DNA from: GW2011-AR15 sp964428335
GTDB taxonomy: Archaea; Nanobdellota; Nanobdellia; Woesearchaeales; GW2011-AR15
DNA length: 64,000 bases
Direction of reading: 5' to 3'
NCBI GenBank assembly: GCA_964428335.1
Contig: CAYRXW010000008.1
Coordinates: 18,757 to 82,756 of the forward strand
The position numbers and the translations under genes were made by a program. This document shows positions 9,127 through 16,043 of this stretch, in pieces. The stretch's first letter is position 1. Each line of letters begins with the position of its first letter. A model generated the notes under the pieces. The model had not been told where the DNA came from. It ran no database searches and worked only from the letters and a program-made list of their open reading frames with translations.

Positions 9127-9657
9127 ATGATAAAAAAAAGGCATGCCAGGGCATTATTTATACTTGCATTAGTGCTGCTTGTGTCACTTCTTTTTTTTAG
9201 AGCTCTGTTTTTATATTCACTTATACTAGTTGTGTCATTTTTTATCCAGGCAATGACCTATAAGGGAGACCTGAAATTCAATCTGGGACATGTTTTCTTC
9301 CTATCTATTCTCATACAGAAAATGATGGGAACTGCTGAAGCGATAATACTCCTGGTATTTGCAGGGTTCCTGCCAAAGATTTACTCTGGGGAGATGGATT
9401 TAAAGAGCCTTATTTCCCTTCCTGCTGAAATAGTGCTTGTTATTGCATCATCTTTTCTCTCGCTCAATATCTACCTGATTGCATTTCTTTTTTCCATAAT
9501 CAATTACGGGATGCTGTTTTTGATGGCTAAATTTTCAGGTGAATCAATGCCTGAAATACTTGCAGAAGTGGCCCTGCCTTTCTTCATGAATTTTATCTAT
9601 TTCCTTGTATTTTCAGGACCAATAGGAAGAATAATCGGCTATTTTACAATAGTTTAA
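9127..9657 (+). CDS. Orphan membrane protein (family M)
   Basis: About 176 residues with five to six membrane helices. I chose the ATG at 9127; a TTG at 9121 would add two residues. A TTTAAAAATT box at about 9092-9102 places the transcription start at the ATG. It shares with the other family M proteins a DLKFNLGHVFFLS segment, very close to the 7619 protein, and a C-terminal MPEILAE motif before the last hydrophobic helix. It follows the FTR1 gene by 110 bases but has its own promoter. It overlaps the convergent pth2 gene by 14 bases. Function unknown. Confidence 0.8.
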   Translation: MIKKRHARALFILALVLLVSLLFFRALFLYSLILVVSFFIQAMTYKGDLKFNLGHVFFLSILIQKMMGTAEAIILLVFAGFLPKIYSGEMDLKSLISLPAEIVLVIASSFLSLNIYLIAFLFSIINYGMLFLMAKFSGESMPEILAEVALPFFMNFIYFLVFSGPIGRIIGYFTIV

Positions 9658-9988
9658 GTTTACCGGTTATAGAATCAATTTTTTCTTCATCATCCGGGCC
9701 AATTGCCATGCATGTCTCGGTTCCTGGAGCTACAACTGTCTTTCCTGCATCTGTTATCAAGGCTGTTGTTAAACCTGCATCTTTTGCTTCCTGAAGGTAT
9801 TTATAGAGCTCCTTTTTATCAGCCACTTTTAATGCAATCTTTGGCATGCCGCTAAGCCTCCAAGCTTTTACATCATCTTTATCTGCTTTTAAGACAGCTT
9901 CAACGCTTGCATGTGCTGCCTGGGCTGCAAGCTTTCCTTTTGGAAGCTTTAGGTCATCACGTATTAGGATTACTTGTTTTAGTGGCAT
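9644..9988 (-). CDS. pth2: Peptidyl-tRNA hydrolase, Pth2 type
   Basis: 114 residues, the usual length for archaeal Pth2, which releases tRNA from peptidyl-tRNA that has dropped off the ribosome. Diagnostic blocks are KQVILIRDDLKLPKGKLAAQ near the N-terminus with the AAQAAHA turn at 21-27, then TALITDAGKTVVAPGTETC and AIGPDDEEKID near the C-terminus. The 3' end overlaps the convergent membrane protein gene by 14 bases. The gene downstream on this strand (10014-11669) lies before it in transcription order and is unrelated. Confidence 0.96.
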   Translation of the reverse strand: MPLKQVILIRDDLKLPKGKLAAQAAHASVEAVLKADKDDVKAWRLSGMPKIALKVADKKELYKYLQEAKDAGLTTALITDAGKTVVAPGTETCMAIGPDDEEKIDSITGKLKLL

Positions 9989-10013
9989 TTTAGTAATATA
10001 TTTCTAGGACTAT

Positions 10014-11669
10014 TTAATTTTTTTGCACAATAGTCAAATTTCCGCTTCTTTTTTCAGTAACATCATACCTTCCAGGTACGTTTTGAGTAGTGTTATGCCG
10101 GTGTATAGCTTGATATACAAACGTATATACCCCTTCTATTACTTCATTTACAGTATGCTCTTTATGCTTTGCATTTGCAGTTCGTCTTGAAACTGATTCT
10201 AATCCATCTTTTGTTCCAGACCAGACTAGTCTTGACACCTTATATTCATCCTGTAAAGGTATAGCCTTTGTTGCAGCAAGAGTTTCAATTAATTGCTCGA
10301 TATCACTTACATTTTCTAAGGTCGCATCATGCATGACCATGTTTCTTAGTTCACCATACGCTCTTATTTTTTCTATCTGTCTTAGTGTCTCACTTTTTTC
10401 ATCAACTTGCATATTATAGTCTATGTCTCCAAATTGTGTTTTCAGTGAAACCCTGTTAAGTTTCTCAGATTTCTTTGCCTCGTCTATCAAATTGTCAAGC
10501 TTGCTTAGCGCTCTCACATAATCTTGATCAAATAGCTGCTGGAACAGGCTTTTCACATAAGTAAACCTTGCCTTGCCATCATATTCTTCCATACCTCTAA
10601 GGTTTATATCTTGATGGCTCTTTTCATAAAGCACCTGGGCAGAACGCATCTGAACACTATATTCATTAAAAATCTCAGCTTTTATTTCATCAACAAAATC
10701 AGCTACCTGCTCTGGTGTATCCAATCCTATGGATTCAAAGTATTTTTTATCTATGGCAAAAATTGTCTCGTCACCACCTAATGCCCCAAGCAACTCAAAA
10801 TCATTAATCCCTAGCCTATGAATGAATTTGTTCCTAAGTGCACTATTATAAGATTCCATCATAAAATCCACATTCCTTAGAACATTGCTTAAGATCCTGT
10901 ATGCTTCCTTAGCATTGCCACTATTCATCAAAGCATATATTTGAATTGCCGCGCTTTCCATCTCTATCCTATTAAAAACATTTAGGCCAACAGCATCAAA
11001 CATGAAAAGATAGTAATCTTGTGCAGAAGAAGTGACCCGTTCATTGAATCTGGCTCTGCTCAGAAACCTCTGGTTTTTTGGATCAAAATCAACAAGCTTA
11101 TCTGCATCCTCCCATAAGAAAGTCTCAAAAAATCTAGATGGATCTTCTTTATCAAATTGCTCAAAATAACCTTCTATCTTATTTGCCGACTCTTGCAGGC
11201 TATTAAACCAATTCATATCTGTGCTTCTGACCTGGAAAGTATCCAAATAATTTAATTGAGTATAATACTTCAAAGCTACTTCTGCATTCTCATCTCCTTG
11301 GATTGGAGTCGCTCCATGCCGAAAATACCAAAATACATCCAGATTCATTAAACCACCATGAGACCTCTCTAAAGAGATTTTTTCACCATTATAATCAAGA
11401 TTAATAAGTTCATTATCTCTGAAAGAGGCTCCAATTCCTCTAATTTCAGCTATTTTGTCGAAAAATAAGGTAGGATCAAATGTCGCTTTATAATTTGGAC
11501 TGTCTTCAGCAAATTTCACTGCAACCTCAGCCATTGCTCTTGCTATAAAATACGACTCAATACCTTCATCAGCTGCATATTCCGCAGAACCCAATATATA
11601 GTTTAGGTGTTCACCTTTAGGAATCTGTATACTTCGAAGCGCCCATAGTATGTTCTCTAGTAGACTCAT
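10014..11669 (-). CDS. Hypothetical protein, 551 residues, no recognised family
   Basis: A soluble, probably mostly helical protein with no signal peptide, membrane helix or catalytic motif I can recognise. Tetratricopeptide-like helical stretches are possible around residues 245-285 (AAIQIYALMNSGNAKEAYRI). A TTTATAAAGG box about 25 bases before the ATG (region 11685-11696) indicates a leaderless message. It is divergent from the family M membrane gene at 11781 and shares the 111-base promoter region with it. The composition is ordinary for this genome and the frame is long and clean, so it is certainly a gene. Its role is unknown. Confidence 0.85.
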   Translation of the reverse strand: MSLLENILWALRSIQIPKGEHLNYILGSAEYAADEGIESYFIARAMAEVAVKFAEDSPNYKATFDPTLFFDKIAEIRGIGASFRDNELINLDYNGEKISLERSHGGLMNLDVFWYFRHGATPIQGDENAEVALKYYTQLNYLDTFQVRSTDMNWFNSLQESANKIEGYFEQFDKEDPSRFFETFLWEDADKLVDFDPKNQRFLSRARFNERVTSSAQDYYLFMFDAVGLNVFNRIEMESAAIQIYALMNSGNAKEAYRILSNVLRNVDFMMESYNSALRNKFIHRLGINDFELLGALGGDETIFAIDKKYFESIGLDTPEQVADFVDEIKAEIFNEYSVQMRSAQVLYEKSHQDINLRGMEEYDGKARFTYVKSLFQQLFDQDYVRALSKLDNLIDEAKKSEKLNRVSLKTQFGDIDYNMQVDEKSETLRQIEKIRAYGELRNMVMHDATLENVSDIEQLIETLAATKAIPLQDEYKVSRLVWSGTKDGLESVSRRTANAKHKEHTVNEVIEGVYTFVYQAIHRHNTTQNVPGRYDVTEKRSGNLTIVQKN

Positions 11670-11780
11670 ATTCTGTGTGGACTTTCCTTCCTTTATAAAT
11701 CTTTCTATTTTTCACCACTAAAAAGTGATAAATATATTATTTGAGATAAGTTTAAGTATTTATAAAGCATATATATATGC

Positions 11781-12350
11781 ATGAGAGAGATTGAAACAGA
11801 TACACTGACAAAAAAGCCTGAAAAAAATAGAACCCTCTCTAAAAAAACACTATATATCATTTATGCATCTATAGCAGGGTTATTCTTGTTCTCCCTCCTG
11901 ATTAAGAATGAAGCGCTTCTCTGGCTTTTTTTAACAGCTTCTTGCATGGTTGCAAACTACCATATAGATATGATGACAATTAGGGTAAATGTTGCTCCGC
12001 ATCTTTTTTCCAGCTTGCTAATCACAAGAACAATGGGACTTAATCATGCAATTATCATGCTACTTTTTTCCACTTTGTTTATACACATATATACTGCAAG
12101 GCTAGATAAAGATACTTTGCTTGGATTTATCCTTTATATCCTTGCAAATATTGCGATGAGTTTTTTCCCTGGTGCCAATTTTGTAATATTAGGACTAGTA
12201 ATTACAAGCATTAAGTTCCTTATTGGCCTTGGTATAAACCTACTGATTGACATACAACCAGAAGAGATACTCTTTGAGCATGTTCTTGGATTTGTCTCCA
12301 ATATCCTGCTATTCCTGACAATTGGAGGCATTGCTGAAAAGCTATTCTGA
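11781..12350 (+). CDS. Orphan membrane protein (family M)
   Basis: 189 residues: a charged 25-residue N-terminal tail, then five to six membrane helices. It shares the family M layout: a TIRVNVAPHLFSSLL segment after the first helix pair, a GLNHAIIM turn, and a C-terminal QPEEILFEH motif before the final helix. A TATTTATAAAGC box at 11756-11767 ends 14 bases before the ATG, so the message is leaderless or nearly so. It is not obviously tied to its neighbours; the downstream PAP2 gene has its own promoter. Function unknown. Confidence 0.8.
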   Translation: MREIETDTLTKKPEKNRTLSKKTLYIIYASIAGLFLFSLLIKNEALLWLFLTASCMVANYHIDMMTIRVNVAPHLFSSLLITRTMGLNHAIIMLLFSTLFIHIYTARLDKDTLLGFILYILANIAMSFFPGANFVILGLVITSIKFLIGLGINLLIDIQPEEILFEHVLGFVSNILLFLTIGGIAEKLF

Positions 12351-12399
12351 ACAAAAAAACATGAAACTTATTTAAATAAAAGGATAATTTCATAGTCCC

Positions 12400-12963
12400 A
12401 TGAAATTTTTACTAGCTTTGACTTTTGTACTGACAATGGTAGCTTACCTGCCATTAAACAGGAGAAAAAGCACGTATAATTTTGAATCAAACCTCGATAA
12501 GCATATCCCTATATTAAGCATCTTTGTTATCCCTTATATCGCTTACTTTCCATATATAGCCTATGCGTTCATAATGCTATGGAACACAGAAGTATTTTTT
12601 CATTTTTCATTATGCATGATATTAATGAACCTAATAAATGCTGCATTTTGGCTGGCTTTCCCAAACGGAGTAAAGAGACCTGAAATAAAGCCGGAAACTA
12701 ACCTGCTTTATGTCCTTTCACTGATACATTATTATGATGGTGACACAAATGGCTTCCCAAGCTTTCATGTCTCACATACTTTGCTCATTACGTTTTTCCT
12801 GACTTTGGCAGGCCAGCATTTTGCATTAATCATAACTGTTGCATATCTTATAATTGTCTCAACACTATTCACAAAACAGCATTATATTGTTGATGTCCTG
12901 GGAGGGATTGCATCTTTTGCAGTTACATTGATTTTATATAATAAGATTTTCTTCCTGATTTAA
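12400..12963 (+). CDS. PAP2-superfamily membrane phosphatase
   Basis: 187 residues with about six membrane helices. It has the acid-phosphatase signature in order: a KRP element at 92-94 (reduced motif 1), GFPSFHVSHT at 118-127 (motif 2, with its catalytic His) and KQHYIVDVLGG at 159-169 (motif 3, His and Asp). The family dephosphorylates lipid phosphates or isoprenyl diphosphates on the outer membrane face, or acts as a phosphotransferase. The length and the GFPSFH motif resemble the inositol-phosphotransferase branch. It is followed three bases later by the MnmC-like gene. The substrate is not predictable. Confidence 0.88.
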   Translation: MKFLLALTFVLTMVAYLPLNRRKSTYNFESNLDKHIPILSIFVIPYIAYFPYIAYAFIMLWNTEVFFHFSLCMILMNLINAAFWLAFPNGVKRPEIKPETNLLYVLSLIHYYDGDTNGFPSFHVSHTLLITFFLTLAGQHFALIITVAYLIIVSTLFTKQHYIVDVLGGIASFAVTLILYNKIFFLI

Positions 12964-12965
12964 GA

Positions 12966-13610
12966 ATGGATGACCCAAATATCTTTAATGAAGAGTATCA
13001 GGAGCATTACAAATCTACCACTGGAGGAATTGAGGAAGCTTACCAGAAGTTCATTATTCCCTGTGGCATACCAATACTTGCAAAAAGCGGAAAAGTAAAC
13101 ATATTAGACATTGGATTTGGACTTGGTTTTAACGCTATTGCTGCAATTGACTGCGCATTAGACATAAACCCTAATTGCGAGATCTCAATTTATTCGCTTG
13201 AAAAAGATTTAATTCTTGATAAATTAAAAACCCTTAGACCAGAACTGAAAAATTATTGTATAATTAAAAAGCTTGAATTTGATCCTGTGACAAAATCATA
13301 TCTTTATGAAGACAAGAATATTTTTCTTAAGATAAAGATTGGAAAAGCTGAAGAATTAATAAAAAAAATAAAAAACAAGTTCAATGCCTGTTTTCTTGAT
13401 CCTTTTTCACCTAAAAAGAACCCTGAGCTTTGGAGCGAAGAGTTCTTATCTGATATTGCTAAGATATTAAATCCTGAAGCAAAGCTTGCTACTTACTCTT
13501 GCGCAAGAATTGTTAGGGATAATTTGAGAAAAAATGGATTTCTTGTTGAAGATGGCCCAAAGATCGGAAGAAGGGGACCTAGCACAGTAGCAACATTTAA
13601 AAAATCTTGA
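12966..13610 (+). CDS. MnmC-like SAM-dependent methyltransferase (DUF752)
   Basis: 214 residues. DIGFGLGFN at 48-56 is the SAM-binding glycine loop. The C-terminal FLDPFSPKKNPELWSEEF block and the final RRGPSTVATF segment are hallmarks of the MnmC methyltransferase domain, which makes mnm5(s2)U at tRNA wobble position 34 in bacteria. The FAD-dependent oxidase half of bacterial MnmC is absent, as in archaeal stand-alone forms. It starts three bases after the PAP2 gene and ends 16 bases before the GH15 gene, so the three are probably one transcript. Confidence 0.88.
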   Translation: MDDPNIFNEEYQEHYKSTTGGIEEAYQKFIIPCGIPILAKSGKVNILDIGFGLGFNAIAAIDCALDINPNCEISIYSLEKDLILDKLKTLRPELKNYCIIKKLEFDPVTKSYLYEDKNIFLKIKIGKAEELIKKIKNKFNACFLDPFSPKKNPELWSEEFLSDIAKILNPEAKLATYSCARIVRDNLRKNGFLVEDGPKIGRRGPSTVATFKKS

Positions 13611-13626
13611 TTCTATATTCTTCTTA

Positions 13627-14691
13627 ATGGCCCTTGATTATAAAAACCTTGTAAAGCAGCACCTTGATATCCTAAAAAAACTGCAATATCCAACAGGGCT
13701 TTTTGCAGCTTCAGATAAGAAGGTAGGCACGGGATATGATAAGTCCTGGCTTAGGGATAATTTCTATGAATGCCTTGCATTTGAAGTACTGAATGACTGG
13801 GATACTGTTGAAAAGACCTATAATGCGCTGCTTGAAATTTTCCTAAAGCATGAATATAAGATCGATCACGCAATAGCAAATAAGCCAAAATACAGGCATG
13901 AATATATCCATGCAAGGTTTAACCCGGAGAATTTTGATGAGTTCTGGGAGGAATGGGGAAACAAGCAGAATGACAGCATTGGCGCAGTACTATTTAGGAT
14001 TGGAGAATTGGAGCACCACCATAAAAGAAGCATCCTGAAAGATGAAAACCATGTGAGGATTGTGAATAAGCTTGTGAAATATCTTGAAAGCATTGAATAC
14101 TGGCATGACCTTGATTCAGGGATGTGGGAAGAAGATGAAGAAGTCCATGCTTCAAGCGTTGGAGCATGTGTTGCTGGGCTTAAATCCATCAATAAGCTTG
14201 AAAAAATCACTGTGCCACCTTATATCATACTAAATGGTGAAAACACATTGAACCACCTTCTTCCAAGGGAAAGCAAGAAGAAATTTGTTGATTTGGCGCT
14301 TTTATCATTAATATATCCTTATAATATCGTTAATGATGAACAAAGAGACGAGATCCTAAAGAATGTTGAATACCTTCTTTTAAGAAAAAGGGGTGTTATA
14401 AGGTATAAGAACGACCATTATTACAATAAAAATCCTGACGGATACAGCGAGGAAGCAGAATGGACATTTGGGCTAAGCTGGCTTGCAATCATACATTCAA
14501 AGCTTGGTGACCTAAAAAAAGCGCAGAAGTTCATTGATAAGATGATAAAGACAGACACAAAGAAAGGGGTTCCTGAACTTTATTTCTCAAATTCAAAGAA
14601 AGCAAATGAAAATAATCCACTAGGATGGGCAGAATCCTTGTTTATCGTGGCTTTGCATGATATGAATGCGAAGCTTATTAAGGAAAAATAG
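13627..14691 (+). CDS. Glycoside hydrolase family 15-like protein
   Basis: 354 residues forming an (alpha/alpha)6-type repeat. Recognisable GH15 features are SWLRDNFYECLAFE near residue 40, GMWEEDEEVHASSVGAC near 165-180 (the region of the general acid Glu) and SEEAEWTFGLSWLAI followed by NPLGWAESLF near the C-terminus (second catalytic Glu region). The family hydrolyses alpha-glucans or trehalose. This protein is shorter than full glucoamylases, lacks the N-terminal beta-sandwich and lacks a signal peptide, so it acts inside the cell. The substrate is unknown; breakdown of a storage glucan feeding glycolysis would fit PEP synthase and PGK in the window. Confidence 0.85.
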   Translation: MALDYKNLVKQHLDILKKLQYPTGLFAASDKKVGTGYDKSWLRDNFYECLAFEVLNDWDTVEKTYNALLEIFLKHEYKIDHAIANKPKYRHEYIHARFNPENFDEFWEEWGNKQNDSIGAVLFRIGELEHHHKRSILKDENHVRIVNKLVKYLESIEYWHDLDSGMWEEDEEVHASSVGACVAGLKSINKLEKITVPPYIILNGENTLNHLLPRESKKKFVDLALLSLIYPYNIVNDEQRDEILKNVEYLLLRKRGVIRYKNDHYYNKNPDGYSEEAEWTFGLSWLAIIHSKLGDLKKAQKFIDKMIKTDTKKGVPELYFSNSKKANENNPLGWAESLFIVALHDMNAKLIKEK

Positions 14692-14750
14692 ACAATAATA
14701 TAAATAAAATTCTTATCAACTTAATATAATGTCCCTGTAGTGTAGCTTGG

Positions 14751-14771
14751 ACACATAATAATGTGAAGCAA
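14751..14771 (+). other. tRNA intron 1 (D-loop, between positions 19 and 20)
   Basis: A 21-base intron. A bulge-helix-bulge fits well: the D stem as outer helix, central helix GCTT (14745-14748) with AAGC (14766-14769), three-base bulges GGA (14749-14751) and AAA (14770-14772), and inner helix CACAT/ATGTG with an AATA loop. Cleavage between the second and third bulge bases restores a normal D loop AGCTTGGATA. Confidence 0.72.
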
Positions 14772-14790
14772 ATAGCACGCAAGATTGCGG

Positions 14791-14829
14791 AAGTATAGTG
14801 CGTTAATTATATCCACTTGTTATGTGAAA
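14791..14829 (+). other. tRNA intron 2 (canonical position 37/38)
   Basis: A 39-base intron after G37. The central helix TTGC (14785-14788) with GTGA (14824-14827) has two wobble pairs; the bulges are again GGA (14789-14791) and AAA (14828-14830), the same as for intron 1. The inner helix is weak, so this is a relaxed bulge-helix-bulge. The boundary could shift by one base because A occurs at both ends. Confidence 0.7.
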
Positions 14830-14864
14830 ATCTTGTAGCCGGAGTTCAAATCTTCGCAGGGACG

Positions 14865-14870
14865 TTTTTT
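14865..14870 (+). terminator. Oligo-T terminator of tRNA-Arg
   Basis: TTTTTT directly after the discriminator base, the usual archaeal intrinsic stop for a tRNA gene. Confidence 0.7.
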
Positions 14871-14911
14871 ATAAAGCAAAATTTAAATTCTCTAATGATT
14901 AAGTAAAGCCA

Positions 14912-15232
14912 ATGAACCAGGATCAAAAACTTATAATGCTTTTCATATACTATGCACTTTTCATGTTTTCATTCTATGGTGCATTTCAAACAAGAAGTGT
15001 TATCCTTGGAAAAGATGAGGGAGACTATGTTATAAAAATACTCTGGAAAGAGATACACCTGCAGACTATTGAAAGCATAACAAAGATGAGGTATGTCTTT
15101 TTTACATTAAGCTTTTTGACTCTGCTTGTTTCTGTTTTCCTGATTTATTGGACAATAAACTATAATTATGAAGTCATTAAAGATAAGCCGGATAAATATA
15201 AAGAAGAAATAAAAAAAATCTGGAACAACTAG
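14912..15232 (+). CDS. Small membrane protein, unknown
   Basis: 106 residues with two hydrophobic segments: about 8-28, starting LIMLFIYYALFMFSFYGAF, and about 64-87. Between them lies a hydrophilic stretch (VILGKDEGDYVIKILWKEIH), and a lysine-rich tail follows. No family recognised. It sits alone after the tRNA and overlaps the convergent gene at 15229 by four bases. Codon use and clean limits support a real gene, but nothing points to a role. Confidence 0.65.
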   Translation: MNQDQKLIMLFIYYALFMFSFYGAFQTRSVILGKDEGDYVIKILWKEIHLQTIESITKMRYVFFTLSFLTLLVSVFLIYWTINYNYEVIKDKPDKYKEEIKKIWNN

Positions 15233-15900
15233 ACTTTTTCTACATTATTTGTCCCAAGAAATTTCTGGACCAAAGACTCGTATTTTGTTACAATCCTTTC
15301 TTTTGGAACTTCCCTTTTCTCAACAACAATCTCTGTCTTTTTCTCGTATTGTGTAATAAATTTACACTCTTCTGTTGTAGGGGAATCTATTACTTTATAG
15401 CTTCCTGTCCTTTTGTCTGTTGCGACACATTCTTCATGATTAAACACAAATTCATCTTTTGCGTTTCCTGCAATTTCCTTTGTTAACCTGACAGGTTCAT
15501 AGTCCTGACCATTCACATTAAAAGTGAAATCTATTGTCCAATCTCCTTCGCTTGGCTCGTTATTCCAAACCATTAATCTTGCTTCGCAAAACTCGTTTGT
15601 ACCTAGTTTCTCAATTCTTACAAAGTTATTGTAATCGATTTTATAGTCTGAAGGAACCTGGTCGCATACTCTTACATTAACTGGCCTTTCCAAGTCATCT
15701 ACCAGCTTTTCAGTTTTTACTTCCTCAATTTCCACATAGCTTTCCTTTGCCTGGTATGGAAACTTAAGTACTGTGAATACTAATAGAAGAATTACCGCTA
15801 TTCCAACAATATATACTGGAATAGGAACCTTCTTTGTAATATGATGGTGAATACCTTTTTTTTCTGGCTTTTTTTCGCCACTTTCATTTTCTTTTGTCAT
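15229..15900 (-). CDS. Membrane-anchored extracytoplasmic protein, unknown
   Basis: 223 residues: a lysine-rich cytoplasmic tail with GIHHHITKK, one membrane helix (about 28-46) and an outside domain with four cysteines (in VRVCDQVP, NEFCEARL, NHEECVATD and TTEECKFITQ) that could form two disulphides. The C-terminal part is charged and coiled-coil-like (EKKTEIVVEKREVPKE). A strong AAAAGGAGGG ribosome site precedes the ATG. No known family. An envelope protein facing outward is the likely reading. Confidence 0.75.
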   Translation of the reverse strand: MTKENESGEKKPEKKGIHHHITKKVPIPVYIVGIAVILLLVFTVLKFPYQAKESYVEIEEVKTEKLVDDLERPVNVRVCDQVPSDYKIDYNNFVRIEKLGTNEFCEARLMVWNNEPSEGDWTIDFTFNVNGQDYEPVRLTKEIAGNAKDEFVFNHEECVATDKRTGSYKVIDSPTTEECKFITQYEKKTEIVVEKREVPKERIVTKYESLVQKFLGTNNVEKV

Positions 15901-16043
15901 GTTTTACCCTCCTTTTAATAATCTGAATATAGTATATAAGCAATAAAACTATATAAAATTATTTACTTGTCATTTATAATTCCATGCTTTATCTGACAGT
16001 TTTGAGAAGAATCTGAAAAAAAATTAAAAGAAAAGAACTAAAG

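Larger units (their letters stand above)
14731..14864 (+). tRNA. tRNA-Arg(GCG) with two introns
   Basis: The acceptor arms GTCCCTG (14731-14737) and CAGGGAC (14857-14863), the T arm CGGAG-TTCAAAT-CTTCG and discriminator G14864 are plain. Removing 14751-14771 and 14791-14829 yields a 74-base tRNA with every invariant base: U8, A14, G15-C48, G18G19, A21, U33, TTC. The D stem is GTGT/GCAC, the anticodon stem CAAGA/TCTTG, and the loop TTGCGGA gives anticodon GCG with G37, as usual when base 36 is G. A20, an Arg identity base in bacteria, is present. CCA is not encoded. A T6 run follows immediately. Confidence 0.85.

Noticed and set aside
11716..11727. CACT-AAAA-AGTG inverted repeat in the 11670-11780 spacer
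   Set aside because: The four-base arms in AT-rich DNA are too short to support an operator.
14731..14864. Unspliced tRNA-His or a type II (Leu/Ser) tRNA reading
   Set aside because: An apparent GTG anticodon at 14763-14765 needs a poor anticodon stem and an impossible 17-base variable region; the two-intron Arg reading satisfies all invariant bases.
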